From contig JAUVAS010000016.1 of assembly GCA_030591585.1 (NCBI GenBank), forward strand, positions 1-41,075: 41,075 bases of DNA, read 5' to 3'. The position numbers and the translations under genes are program-made. Of the stretch, positions 16,543-24,455 are shown in pieces (position 1 is the stretch's first letter; each line of letters begins with the position of its first letter). Under the pieces are notes generated by a model. That model made no database searches. It saw only the letters and a list, made by a program, of their open reading frames with translations, and was not told where the DNA came from. This DNA is from Flavobacterium sp. Lineage in GTDB: Bacteria; Bacteroidota; Bacteroidia; Flavobacteriales; Flavobacteriaceae.

Positions 16543-18354
16543 TTATTCTTCTTCATTTTTAATTCCGTACTTTTTTTCTAATTCAGCTTGAAATTCTTCC
16601 ATAACAGGCTTTACAGTGCTTTCTGGAAGGTCTGCAATTCGAATATACATTAAGCCATCAATTGCATTATTAAATAATGGATCTACATTAAACGCTACTA
16701 CTTTTGCATTTTGCTTGATGTATTTTTTAATAAGTACCGGAATTCTCAAACTTCCCGGTTCTATTTCGTCAATTATTTTATCAAACTTATTTAAATCAGC
16801 AGCAGTTTCATCAAAAATAAAATCTTTATCTGCATCTTTTAGTTTTACTTTATATTCCTTTTTAGGCTTAATATATTGTGCCACATAAGGATCGTAGTAA
16901 TTAGATTTCATAAATTCGATCATTAACGATTTAGAAAATTCAGAAAATTTATCACTAATACTTACCCCACCAATTAAATAGCGGTGTTCCGGAAAACGCA
17001 GGGTTGTATGCACAATTCCTTTCCAAAGTAAAAACAAAGGCATAGGACGTTGTTGGTATTTTTTAATGATAAATGCACGTCCCATTTCTATAGATTTACT
17101 CATCATTGGGTACAATTCTTGTTCAAATCTAAATAACTCCTGAAGGTAGAATCCGTTAATCCCATACTTCGGAAAAATCTCTGAACCCATTCCCATTCTA
17201 TAAGCTCCAGCAATTTGTTTCTCAGCTTTATCCCATAAAAACATATGGTGATAATAGGCATCAAATTTATCTAAATCTATAGCTTTATTTGTCCCCTCAC
17301 CTATTTCCCTAAACGTTATTTCCCGAAGCCTGCCTATCTCTTGAATAATGTTTGGAATACTTGAAGCAGGAGCCAAATAAACTTCATAATTTTTACTTCG
17401 TAAAAGTCTTTTATCCTTTCTTTCTAAGGCTTCAATTTCTTTTTCAATAACTAAAACAGGAACTGGCTTTACAATTTTTTTAGGTGGTTTTGGAAACTTT
17501 AAATTTTTTGGAAGCTTCTCGAATAAATTTTTCTTCTGAAAAGGATTCGCTAGCATATAAGTTTTTCTCCTAATAAAATTAGTAAAATTTTCAAGAGATT
17601 CATGTTCGGATTGATCTTTTACCGAAATTGATTTTCCAATTCTAACCTTTATTAATCGGTCTTTTTGAGTAAGTACTTCAGAAGGTAATTTTGCAGTCCG
17701 GAATGTATCACTCATTTTTGCTAGTCGGTAAAATGTCTGACTGTTTTTAGCATGAAAATAAATAGGAACTATAGGCACATTTGCGTGTTTGGCCAACTTC
17801 ATAGCCGCTTCTTCCCAAGGCTTATCTACGATTAATTTCCCGTCTTTATAAGTAGAAACTTCCCCTGCAGGGAAAATTCCCAAAGGCATTCCATTTTTTA
17901 AATGTTGTAATGAAGCCTTAAACCCTCCAATACTTGACTGCACACCTTTCTTGTCTTCAAAAGGATTTACAGGCATTATATAAGGTTTCATTGGCGCTAT
18001 TCGTTGCAATAAAAAGTTGGCTATTATTTTAAAATCAGGACGATATTCTAATACTAATTTCAGTAATAAAATGCCATCTATTCCACCCAAAGGGTGATTA
18101 GAAATAGTTATAAATGGTCCTGTTTTTGGAATTCGTTTAAGGTCTTCTTCGGGAATTTCGAACTTTATTTCATACTCCTCTAATAAGGCATTCATAAAGT
18201 CTAAACCCTCTAGATGTTTGTGTTTATCATACACTTTATTAATGTCAGAGATTCTTATAACTCTCATTAAAGTCCAACCTAAAAAAGTGCCAAATAATCC
18301 AAACCTATCTACATTGATAGCTTTTGCCACTTCTTTTGATGTTACTATTCCCAT
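16543..18354 (-). CDS. olsF: bifunctional acyltransferase (PlsC-like plus GNAT N-acyltransferase), OlsF type
   Basis: A 603-residue protein made of two enzymes. Residues 80-280 form a PlsC-like O-acyltransferase with NHPLGGIDG and the FPAGEVS motif. Residues 325-490 form an acyl-ACP-dependent GNAT-like N-acyltransferase of the OlsB type (REITFREIGEGTN, LQELFRFEQEL, MGRAFIIKKYQQRPM). This order is that of OlsF, which builds ornithine lipids in Serratia and Flavobacterium, first N-acylating the amino acid and then O-acylating the product. A glycine-lipid role, as in Bacteroides, is the alternative. It converges on arsC with two bases between the stops. Confidence 0.8.
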   Translation of the reverse strand: MGIVTSKEVAKAINVDRFGLFGTFLGWTLMRVIRISDINKVYDKHKHLEGLDFMNALLEEYEIKFEIPEEDLKRIPKTGPFITISNHPLGGIDGILLLKLVLEYRPDFKIIANFLLQRIAPMKPYIMPVNPFEDKKGVQSSIGGFKASLQHLKNGMPLGIFPAGEVSTYKDGKLIVDKPWEEAAMKLAKHANVPIVPIYFHAKNSQTFYRLAKMSDTFRTAKLPSEVLTQKDRLIKVRIGKSISVKDQSEHESLENFTNFIRRKTYMLANPFQKKNLFEKLPKNLKFPKPPKKIVKPVPVLVIEKEIEALERKDKRLLRSKNYEVYLAPASSIPNIIQEIGRLREITFREIGEGTNKAIDLDKFDAYYHHMFLWDKAEKQIAGAYRMGMGSEIFPKYGINGFYLQELFRFEQELYPMMSKSIEMGRAFIIKKYQQRPMPLFLLWKGIVHTTLRFPEHRYLIGGVSISDKFSEFSKSLMIEFMKSNYYDPYVAQYIKPKKEYKVKLKDADKDFIFDETAADLNKFDKIIDEIEPGSLRIPVLIKKYIKQNAKVVAFNVDPLFNNAIDGLMYIRIADLPESTVKPVMEEFQAELEKKYGIKNEEE

Positions 18355-18376
18355 AAACGGTTTTAATTATTCAAAA

Positions 18377-18384
18377 CAAATATA
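18377..18384 (-). promoter_or_regulatory. -7 element of the olsF promoter
   Basis: Minus-strand TATATTTG, a perfect TAnnTTTG, 22 bases upstream of the ATG at 18354. No good -33 box is seen. Confidence 0.5.
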
Positions 18385-18402
18385 GCCAAAAAGAGTATTA
18401 TA

Positions 18403-19659
18403 TTATTCTTTAACTACCAATTGGACAGTTTCTCGATTTTCCTGTTTCAATAACATCTCCTTGCCTTTAAGGACGTTTTTTATTTCTGTCGGACTCGAAT
18501 GACGAATGGTGTAAAGAGTTACATTCTCATTCCAGGAAACACTAAAGGTTTCTCTTAATTTTGAAAGTAACTTTTCCAACGTATCATACTTATTATCTAC
18601 ACAAACTGAAAAACTGATAGCTGAATTCTGAATTAAATTCACCTTCATTTTAAACTGATGCAATAATTTAAAAACATCCCCAATATTATCTTCCATCATA
18701 AATGAAAAATCTAAAGAAGAAAGTGAAATTAACACCTGGTTTTTCTTCAGAATAAAGCAAGAAATCAACGGGTCTAAGGCAACTCCTTTTCCTACGCAAG
18801 TTCCTGCTTCTTCAGGGTGATAAAAAGACTTTACAAACAATGGTATTTCTTTTCGTTGTAGTGGCTGTAAGGTTTTTGGATGTATTACAGATGCTCCGTA
18901 AAATGCCAACTCTATTGCTTCTCGATACGAGATATGATTTAGTAATTGTGTTTTACTAAAATAACGAGGGTCTGCATTCAACACTCCAGGCACATCTTTC
19001 CAGGTGGTTACGCTTTGCGCATTTAAACAGTACCCAAAAATTGCAGCAGTATAATCACTCCCTTCTCTACCTAAAGTTGTCGTGAAATTATGGGAGCTTT
19101 CCGAAGCTATAAAACCCTGTGTGACGGTTATTTTATCTGTATTTACAAGGGTTTTAATCTGCGTTTGTGTTTCTTTCCAATCGACCAAGGCACCCCGATA
19201 ATCGGTGTTGGTTTTTATACATTTTCTCACATCTAGAAAGGTGTTATTCATTCCTTTTTCTGAAAGATATTCAGAAATTATAGTCGTGGATATTAACTCT
19301 CCAAAACTCACTACTTGATCGTAAACAAAAGCATGATTGGAAGATTTATTACTTTCCAAAAACGAATTAAGCTCATTAAACAATTTAGAGATTTTAGTAA
19401 ATACTTTATGTGAAGAATTGCTAAATAATCCTGAAATAATCTTATAATGATAATCGTAAACTATAGAAACAGCCGCTTTCATTTCCTCCTTATTTGAAAA
19501 ATAATAAGCAACAACTGCTTCTAAATTATTGGTGGTTTTTCCCATAGCAGAAACAATCACCACCAATTTTGTTTCTCCTGTATATTGCAATACAGATAGT
19601 ACGTTTTTTACTCCTTCCTCATCTTTTACAGAGGCTCCACCAAATTTAAATACTTTCAT
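18403..19659 (-). CDS. aspartate kinase, monofunctional
   Basis: Phosphorylates aspartate, the first step to lysine, threonine, methionine and diaminopimelate. It opens MKVFKFGGASVKD (kinase signature KFGG-S/A-SV), has LGREGSDYTAAIFG, and AIELAFYGASVIHPKTLQP. The C-terminal 110 residues are regulatory ACT repeats, beginning about ISLSSLDFSF. No homoserine dehydrogenase domain is attached. I chose the ATG at 19659; a GTG at 19671 falls inside a hairpin and adds only four residues. It follows the GNAT gene on the same strand after an 82-base leader with two small hairpins. Confidence 0.9.
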   Translation of the reverse strand: MKVFKFGGASVKDEEGVKNVLSVLQYTGETKLVVIVSAMGKTTNNLEAVVAYYFSNKEEMKAAVSIVYDYHYKIISGLFSNSSHKVFTKISKLFNELNSFLESNKSSNHAFVYDQVVSFGELISTTIISEYLSEKGMNNTFLDVRKCIKTNTDYRGALVDWKETQTQIKTLVNTDKITVTQGFIASESSHNFTTTLGREGSDYTAAIFGYCLNAQSVTTWKDVPGVLNADPRYFSKTQLLNHISYREAIELAFYGASVIHPKTLQPLQRKEIPLFVKSFYHPEEAGTCVGKGVALDPLISCFILKKNQVLISLSSLDFSFMMEDNIGDVFKLLHQFKMKVNLIQNSAISFSVCVDNKYDTLEKLLSKLRETFSVSWNENVTLYTIRHSSPTEIKNVLKGKEMLLKQENRETVQLVVKE

Positions 19660-19665
19660 TTTCAA

Positions 19666-19709
19666 TACCACGTCTTGAGCGTGGTAACTTTATTGTTCCG
19701 CCATAGCGG
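19666..19709. repeat. two small hairpins before the aspartate kinase gene
   Basis: TACCACG (19666-19672) pairs with CGTGGTA (19680-19686), and CCGC (19698-19701) pairs with GCGG (19706-19709). Both lie in the 82-base GNAT-lysC gap. They may be dispersed repeats or leader hairpins; the region is too short for a lysine riboswitch. Confidence 0.5.
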
Positions 19710-19741
19710 TATAATTTTTATAATCTACCTAAGTGGCTAAT

Positions 19742-20221
19742 TTAATTATTTTTCAAATACTTCTGTATCCCAGCTTCGTCCATCTGAGCAATATACCAAT
19801 CTTTCATCACTACTGCTCCGCTTCTTTCGTAAAACTTAATAGCGCCATGATTCCAGTTTAGTACTGCCCATTCTATTCTTTTAACTTTTTTTTCAGCCGC
19901 AAATTGTATGACTCTTGTGTACAATGCTTTTCCTATTCCGTTGTCTCTTAATTTTTCTTTTACGATTAAATCTTCTAGGTGCAAGGCTCTTCCTTTCCAA
20001 GTAGAAAACCGATAATAGATTAATGCCATGCCTACTATTTCACCTTCCGTTTCAGCAACAAAACAAGTAAATAATGGCGTTTTTCCGAAGCCTTCTTCAA
20101 TCAAAGTATCAACCGTAACATTAACGGCATCGGGCTCCTTCTCAAAAACGGCCAACTCTTTTATTAACGCTAAAACCTGAGGCATATCGTTTGGAGTACT
20201 TGCTCTTACAAGATTGTTCAT
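19742..20221 (-). CDS. GNAT N-acetyltransferase, SSAT-like
   Basis: A 159-residue acetyl-CoA-dependent acetyltransferase. The acetyl-CoA loop is visible as EKLRDNGIGKAL, preceded by LHLEDLIV and followed by WAVLNWNHGAIKFYERSGA. The GRALHLEDL strand and overall length recall the spermidine/thialysine acetyltransferase (SSAT) branch, so a polyamine or lysine-analogue substrate is possible but unproven. It lies upstream of aspartate kinase in the same direction and diverges from fbp. Confidence 0.85.
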   Translation of the reverse strand: MNNLVRASTPNDMPQVLALIKELAVFEKEPDAVNVTVDTLIEEGFGKTPLFTCFVAETEGEIVGMALIYYRFSTWKGRALHLEDLIVKEKLRDNGIGKALYTRVIQFAAEKKVKRIEWAVLNWNHGAIKFYERSGAVVMKDWYIAQMDEAGIQKYLKNN

Positions 20222-20239
20222 AGTTTTCGATTTGATTTC

Positions 20240-20280
20240 ACAAATATCGGGTCAATTTCTTTAAAATTAACGATATTTGT
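20240..20280. promoter_or_regulatory. divergent promoter region, GNAT/fbp
   Basis: ACAAATATCG (20240-20249) and CGATATTTGT (20271-20280) are exact inverted copies. Each contains GATATTTG, seven of eight to TAnnTTTG, pointing outward toward the GNAT gene and fbp respectively. Confidence 0.5.
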
Positions 20281-20303
20281 AGCAAATCATTTCAACCTAC
20301 GTA

Positions 20304-21314
20304 ATGACACAACACAACAAAACACTTGGTGAGTTTATTATTAATAAACAAGCTGAGTTTAAGTACTCTTCTGGAGAACTTTCTAGGCTTATCAACTCTA
20401 TTAGATTAGCAGGAAAAATTGTAAATCACGAAGTAAATAAAGCTGGACTTGTCGATATTTTAGGCTCTGCTGGTGCTGAAAACATTCAAGGTGAAACACA
20501 ACAAAAATTAGACATATATGCTAATGAAGTTTTTATAAAAACCCTTATAAATCGTGAAATTGTTTGTGGAATTGCGAGTGAAGAAGAGGATGATTTTATT
20601 TCAATTAAAGGAGGAAATAAAAAAAATGACAACAAATATGTGGTGTTAATGGACCCTTTAGATGGTTCTTCTAACATTGATGTAAATGTATCTGTAGGCA
20701 CTATTTTTTCTATCTACCGAAGAGTTACTCCCGCAGGAACTCCTGTTACTTTAGAAGATTTTTTACAACCCGGAAATCAGCAAGTAGCTGCTGGTTATAT
20801 TGTGTACGGAACCTCAACGATGATTGTATATTCTACCGGCCATGGAGTTAACGGTTTTACCTTAAATCCAGCTATTGGAACGTATTACCTTTCGCATCCT
20901 AATATGAAATTTCCTGAAAAAGGACATATTTATTCGGTAAACGAAGGGAACTACGTGCATTTTCCTCAAGGAGTAAAAAGTTACATAAAATACTGCCAAA
21001 CTGAAGAAGATGACAGACCTTATACATCAAGGTATATTGGGTCTTTGGTATCAGATTTTCATAGAAATATGATAAAAGGAGGAATTTATATTTATCCAAA
21101 TACCTCTAAAAATCCAGACGGAAAATTAAGACTTTTGTACGAATGCAACCCCATGGCATTTTTAGCAGAACGCGCTGGAGGAAAAGCGAGTAACGGGTTT
21201 AAAAGAATTTTAGACATTAAACCTACAGAGCTACACCAACGAGTGCCTTTTTTCTGTGGAAATGAAGAAATGGTAGAAAAAGCGGAAGAGTTTATGGCTC
21301 AAGCAGAAAACTAA
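20304..21314 (+). CDS. fbp: fructose-1,6-bisphosphatase, class I
   Basis: Hydrolyses fructose 1,6-bisphosphate in gluconeogenesis. It has the metal-binding signature [20 protein letters not shown] and the EEEDD region before it. Later substrate-binding stretches include [13 protein letters not shown] and [21 protein letters not shown]. At 336 residues the length is normal for class I. It converges with the TerB-like gene, with five bases between the stops. Confidence 0.95.
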   Translation: MTQHNKTLGEFIINKQAEFKYSSGELSRLINSIRLAGKIVNHEVNKAGLVDILGSAGAENIQGETQQKLDIYANEVFIKTLINREIVCGIASEEEDDFISIKGGNKKNDNKYVVLMDPLDGSSNIDVNVSVGTIFSIYRRVTPAGTPVTLEDFLQPGNQQVAAGYIVYGTSTMIVYSTGHGVNGFTLNPAIGTYYLSHPNMKFPEKGHIYSVNEGNYVHFPQGVKSYIKYCQTEEDDRPYTSRYIGSLVSDFHRNMIKGGIYIYPNTSKNPDGKLRLLYECNPMAFLAERAGGKASNGFKRILDIKPTELHQRVPFFCGNEEMVEKAEEFMAQAEN

Positions 21315-21319
21315 TTGCG

Positions 21320-21754
21320 TTACCAGTTAAGTCGTTTCTTTATTAAAAGTTTGTATTCTTCAAACTTAATTTGTCCTGTGTAAATTTCAGTGGAATTTTT
21401 TATTAACTCGTTAGCATCTATAGAATTATATCCTAACCCGATAGCATATTTTTTAATAAGTATTAACTCTTTAACGCTTATTTCGTGATCGGTAAAAATC
21501 ATATCAAACAAATCATGGATACGCTCCAAACGTTCTTTAGCAGAGTTAGAGGGCACGATTGGATATTTTGAAGGGTTTTTTAAAATGTCTGCAACTTCAG
21601 AATTACTTATCCCCAATTTTGTTGCCAACTCTTTTAATAGTTCTTCTTCCTCTATCGTTATTTTACCATCTACAGATGCAATGTTTGCAATAGATGCAAA
21701 ATGAGCAATATTTCTAGATTGGTGACCTTTTTTAAATAATTCGTAAAATGACAT
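21320..21754 (-). CDS. TerB-like domain protein
   Basis: A 144-residue helical cytosolic protein with a TerB-like fold: HFASIANIASVDGKITIEEEELLKELATKLGIS, then IFTDHEISVKELILIKKYAIGLGYN, each with acidic loops that in TerB bind metal. No other ter gene is nearby, so a role in tellurite resistance cannot be claimed. I chose the ATG at 21754 (MSFYELFKKGH); a TTG at 21775 lies inside the -7 element. Confidence 0.82.
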   Translation of the reverse strand: MSFYELFKKGHQSRNIAHFASIANIASVDGKITIEEEELLKELATKLGISNSEVADILKNPSKYPIVPSNSAKERLERIHDLFDMIFTDHEISVKELILIKKYAIGLGYNSIDANELIKNSTEIYTGQIKFEEYKLLIKKRLNW

Positions 21755-21772
21755 ATTCTTATGTTTATAGCG

Positions 21773-21780
21773 CAAAGATA
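21773..21780 (-). promoter_or_regulatory. -7 element of the TerB-like gene
   Basis: Minus-strand TATCTTTG, a perfect TAnnTTTG, 18 bases before the ATG at 21754. Confidence 0.5.
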
Positions 21781-21862
21781 AAACTTAATACCAAAAAGAC
21801 ATATAATGAATCCTATTTTAGGAAAAAATATTTTAATGAGTATGCGAACATTTAATTATAAA

Positions 21863-22006
21863 TTATAACTTGCAGGGAATAAACTGTATATCAATAATTG
21901 TAGGTGTGTAGTTGTTGTGTTTCATATCTGAAACCAGCCGCACAAAAGCAAAGAGTGCTATCGCACACATTGCTTTCTTCCCATCGCTGAATGAGAATTT
22001 TTTCAT
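21863..22006 (-). CDS. possible small protein of unknown function, 47 residues
   Basis: Reads MKKFSFSDGKKAMCAIALFAF and on to IDIQFIPCKL: a charged start and one short hydrophobic stretch. A perfect minus-strand -7 motif, TATGTTTG (22019-22026), lies 12 bases before its ATG, which is the only reason I list it. It diverges from the methyltransferase remnant and marks the left edge of the accessory island. It could equally be a degraded gene start. Confidence 0.3.
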   Translation of the reverse strand: MKKFSFSDGKKAMCAIALFAFVRLVSDMKHNNYTPTIIDIQFIPCKL

Positions 22007-22037
22007 AACTTGCAACAACAAACATAAACGAACAAAA

Positions 22038-22928
22038 GTGCTTCTAAAAGAAAAAATATCGATTGAACATTTTGAAGAAAAAAAATTCAAAATAAGACTT
22101 ATAGAATCTGAAAAAGACACAGCAGCTGCGTTTACACACTATTTGTATAACCACAAAAATGGAGTTTCTCAATTCTACAAATCAGATGCGATAGAACACG
22201 TTAAAAATTTATTTAAATACAAATTTCCAGAAGAAGAAATATCAAAAATAGCAGCTGAAGAAGCATTGCAATATTTGATTTTCCAACAAGACAACATTCC
22301 TTTTCCCGCACTAAAAAATACTGAATTTAAGTTTATTGATTTATTTGCTGGTATTGGCGGATTTAGATTGGCTTTTCAAAACTTGAAAGGAAAATGTGTT
22401 TTTACAAGCGAATGGGATAAATATTCAAAGCAAACATATCAAGCAAATTTTGGAGAAGTTCCATTTGGAGATATTACAAAAAAAGTGACCAAAGATTATA
22501 TTCCAGATGGATTTGATGTTTTGTGTGCTGGATTTCCTTGTCAAGCATTTTCAATTGCAGGAAAGCGTGGAGGATTTGAAGATACGAGAGGAACATTATT
22601 TTTTGACGTTGCTGAAATCATAAAAAAGAAAAAACCGAAAGCAATATTTTTAGAAAATGTAAAAGGTTTAAGAAGTCACGAGAAAGAAAAAACTTTAGCA
22701 ACAATATTAAATGTATTACGAGAAGATTTAGGGTATTTTGTACCAGAACCACAAGTAATGAACGCAAAGGAATTTGGAGTTCCACAAAATAGAGAGCGAA
22801 TTTTTATTGTTGGATTTAGAAAAGATTTGGGCGTTACCAAAAAGGGTCGGGCTATCCGTTCTAATCTTTTTTCTCGTTCCTCACAAAAAGGATTTCCACT
22901 TCTATCCCTAACGCAAAAAGCAGCATAA
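22038..22928 (+). pseudogene. C5-cytosine DNA methyltransferase, HpaII-like, truncated
   Basis: The N-terminal catalytic half of a C5 methyltransferase is intact: motif I FIDLFAGIGGFR, motif IV GFPCQAFSIAGKRGG with the catalytic Cys, motif VI FLENVKG, and motif VIII PQNRERIFIVGF. Directly after RKDLGV the frame runs into a dispersed repeat (22844 on) and stops. The target recognition domain and motifs IX and X are missing, so it cannot be an active enzyme alone. The catalytic core closely resembles M.HpaII (CCGG) as I remember it. The start is uncertain: GTG at 22038 is chosen because the sequence before it, open to an ATG at 21912, looks unrelated. Confidence 0.82.
22844..22907. repeat. long dispersed repeat, left copy
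   Basis: Conserved blocks GGGTCGGGCTATCCGTT (22844-22860), CTCGTTCCTC (22873-22882) and TTTCCACTTCTATCC (22893-22907). All three recur in inverse order and orientation at 23896-23957. It supplies the false C-terminus of the methyltransferase remnant. Confidence 0.85.
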
Positions 22929-22929
22929 A

Positions 22930-23877
22930 ATGAAGGAAACTAAAATGACAAGAGATGATTTTATGTCTTTTTTTAGAAATGATGAGCAATTAAACACTTT
23001 ATCAAATGATGATAGAATAGAAGTTTTTTCTCAAATAATCTCTGGAAGTTCAGATTTTACTAAAGAATTATTTGAAGAAATTCTTGCAGATTATTCTAAT
23101 TCAGATTTGGAAGTAATCGATAAAAATAATTGGACTAGAGAGGAAACAATTGTAGCATTTAATGTTTATTGTAAAATTCCATTTAAAAACAGCAGTAAAA
23201 CTAACCCTACAGTGATTAAATATGCCAATATTATTGGTAGGTCTCCTTCTGCTCTAAATATGAAAATAGGAAATATTGGAAGACTTGACCCAGAATTAAA
23301 AAAACGAGGAATAGTTGGTTTATCTAATGGAAGCAAATTAGAAGAAGAAGTTTGGAATGAATTTAATGGTAACTGGGAAAAATTGGCTTTTGAAAGTGAG
23401 TTATTAATAGCTAAATTTCAAAACACAAGTATTGATAAAACTATTGATATTGACTGGGAATCTAAAACAGGAATTGATAAAGAAGCAATAGTTAAACAAA
23501 GGATAAATCAAAACTTTTTCAGAAGTACTATTTTATCTTCATATAATCTAAAATGTTGCATAACAGGTTTATCTATTCCTCAGCTTTTGGTTGCAAGCCA
23601 CATTAAACCTTGGTCAACAGATAAAGTTAATAGACTAAACCCTAGAAATGGTCTTTGTTTAAACTCAATTCACGACAAAGCATTTGATAAAGGATTTATA
23701 ACAATTACTCCTGACTTTAATATAAAATTATCGTCTGTACTTTTAGAACAAAAAGATGATAAGTCTATAAAAAACCTTTTCATATCCTATGAAAATAATA
23801 AGATTACACTACCTGATAGATTTTTACCTGATAGAACTTTTTTGGAATATCACTCCAAAAACATCTTCATAAACTAA
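22930..23877 (+). CDS. HNH endonuclease (HNH_2 type)
   Basis: A 315-residue protein. The C-terminal third is an HNH_2 nuclease domain with CCITGLSIPQLLVASHIKPW, NRLNPRNGLCLNSIHDKAFD and KGFITI, supplying the metal-binding His/Asn/His residues and the zinc Cys. Residues 50-130 are helical and may bind DNA (WTREETIVAFNVYCKIPF, GRSPSALNMKIGNIGRLDP). Such proteins are usually labelled putative restriction endonucleases; the site is unknown. The start is one base after the methyltransferase remnant's stop, with an alternative ATG at 22945. It has no partner methyltransferase of its own here. Confidence 0.85.
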   Translation: MKETKMTRDDFMSFFRNDEQLNTLSNDDRIEVFSQIISGSSDFTKELFEEILADYSNSDLEVIDKNNWTREETIVAFNVYCKIPFKNSSKTNPTVIKYANIIGRSPSALNMKIGNIGRLDPELKKRGIVGLSNGSKLEEEVWNEFNGNWEKLAFESELLIAKFQNTSIDKTIDIDWESKTGIDKEAIVKQRINQNFFRSTILSSYNLKCCITGLSIPQLLVASHIKPWSTDKVNRLNPRNGLCLNSIHDKAFDKGFITITPDFNIKLSSVLLEQKDDKSIKNLFISYENNKITLPDRFLPDRTFLEYHSKNIFIN

Positions 23878-23895
23878 ATGTTTCTTCTGTGTGAA

Positions 23896-23957
23896 GGATA
23901 GAAGTGGAAAGCCCACAGCGAGGAACGAGTGAGGACTTGTAACGGATAGCCTGACCC
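23896..23957. repeat. long dispersed repeat, right inverted copy
   Basis: Contains GGATAGAAGTGGAAA (15/15 to the inverse of the left copy), GAGGAACGAG (10/10) and AACGGATAGCCTGACCC (16/17). The spacers differ in sequence but keep similar length. Confidence 0.85.
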
Positions 23958-23961
23958 GTAG

Positions 23962-24189
23962 GGACACACTCAAAGTAATTCACAAAATCACAAAGCTAGA
24001 CACAAAAGTAAAGAGAATGGAGATGTTTTATGTTACCATATTTACAACCGAAACGAATTTGAGGATTACTTATTCAATAACACAAAATTAGATACGGCAA
24101 GTTCGAGCAGACACGATTTTGGAACAGTTTACAATGAAAACGGAGAATTATATTTTAAACTAAATCTCCAAATTAGGTTTATAAAATAG
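23962..24189 (+). pseudogene. C-terminal fragment of a restriction endonuclease, possibly HpaII-like
   Basis: The frame is open from right after the repeat to TAG at 24187-24189, 75 codons with no start codon in a suitable place. It reads CYHIYNRNEFEDYLFNNTKLD, then SRHDFGTVYNENGELYFKLNL and QIRF, which looks like the end of a HpaII-type restriction enzyme from memory. That would be the natural partner of the methyltransferase remnant at 22038. The following 24190-24455 holds no gene I can support. Confidence 0.55.
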
Positions 24190-24424
24190 ATACCTACGCA
24201 TAAAGTCATACACATTGCCAAGTCGCTCAAAAGCTTATTGCACGAGCCAAAACTTGTCAAAAAGCATGTCTTTACCGACGCTACAAACATAACGAAAAAT
24301 AAAACAACGAAAACACCACTGGTATAATCCATTGCATCTGTATCCCCTATCGAAAATTCAAGCTTATTTATTATAATAAAGTTACGAGCCTAACCAAACA
24401 CTTTTAAATTGAAATCGAAAAAAG

Positions 24425-24432
24425 TATATTTG
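24425..24432 (+). promoter_or_regulatory. -7 element upstream of the pseudouridine synthase
   Basis: TATATTTG, a perfect TAnnTTTG, 23 bases before the GTG start at 24456. Confidence 0.5.
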
Positions 24433-24455
24433 CTCAAAATTTTACTCAAGCCTTC

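Larger units (their letters stand above)
22844..23957 (+). mobile_element. candidate HNH cassette between inverted repeats
   Basis: A 1.1-kb segment consisting of two inverted copies of a 62-64-base repeat and one HNH nuclease gene. To its left is the N-terminal half of a HpaII-like methyltransferase. To its right, with no gap, is a C-terminal piece of what looks like its restriction enzyme. The insertion, or a deletion between repeats, has removed the middle of the system. Confidence 0.55.

Noticed and set aside
16616-16888. A 90-codon plus-strand frame inside olsF
   Set aside because: Antisense shadow of a conserved enzyme.
19660-19741. Lysine riboswitch before aspartate kinase
   Set aside because: The leader is about 80 bases, far too short for the L box, and shows only two simple hairpins.
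21320-21754. A tellurite-resistance operon
   Set aside because: Only one TerB-like gene is present, with no terZ, terD or terC neighbours; the fold alone does not imply tellurite resistance.
21912-22037. The N-terminal 42 codons of the longest methyltransferase frame
   Set aside because: Sequence unlike any methyltransferase N-terminus I know and overlapped by a minus-strand ORF with its own -7 motif; a later GTG is more likely.
24129-24332. A 67-codon minus-strand ORF with hydrophobic stretches
   Set aside because: No promoter motif, and it overlaps the restriction-enzyme fragment; it is probably an accident of low-complexity sequence, perhaps within another dispersed repeat.
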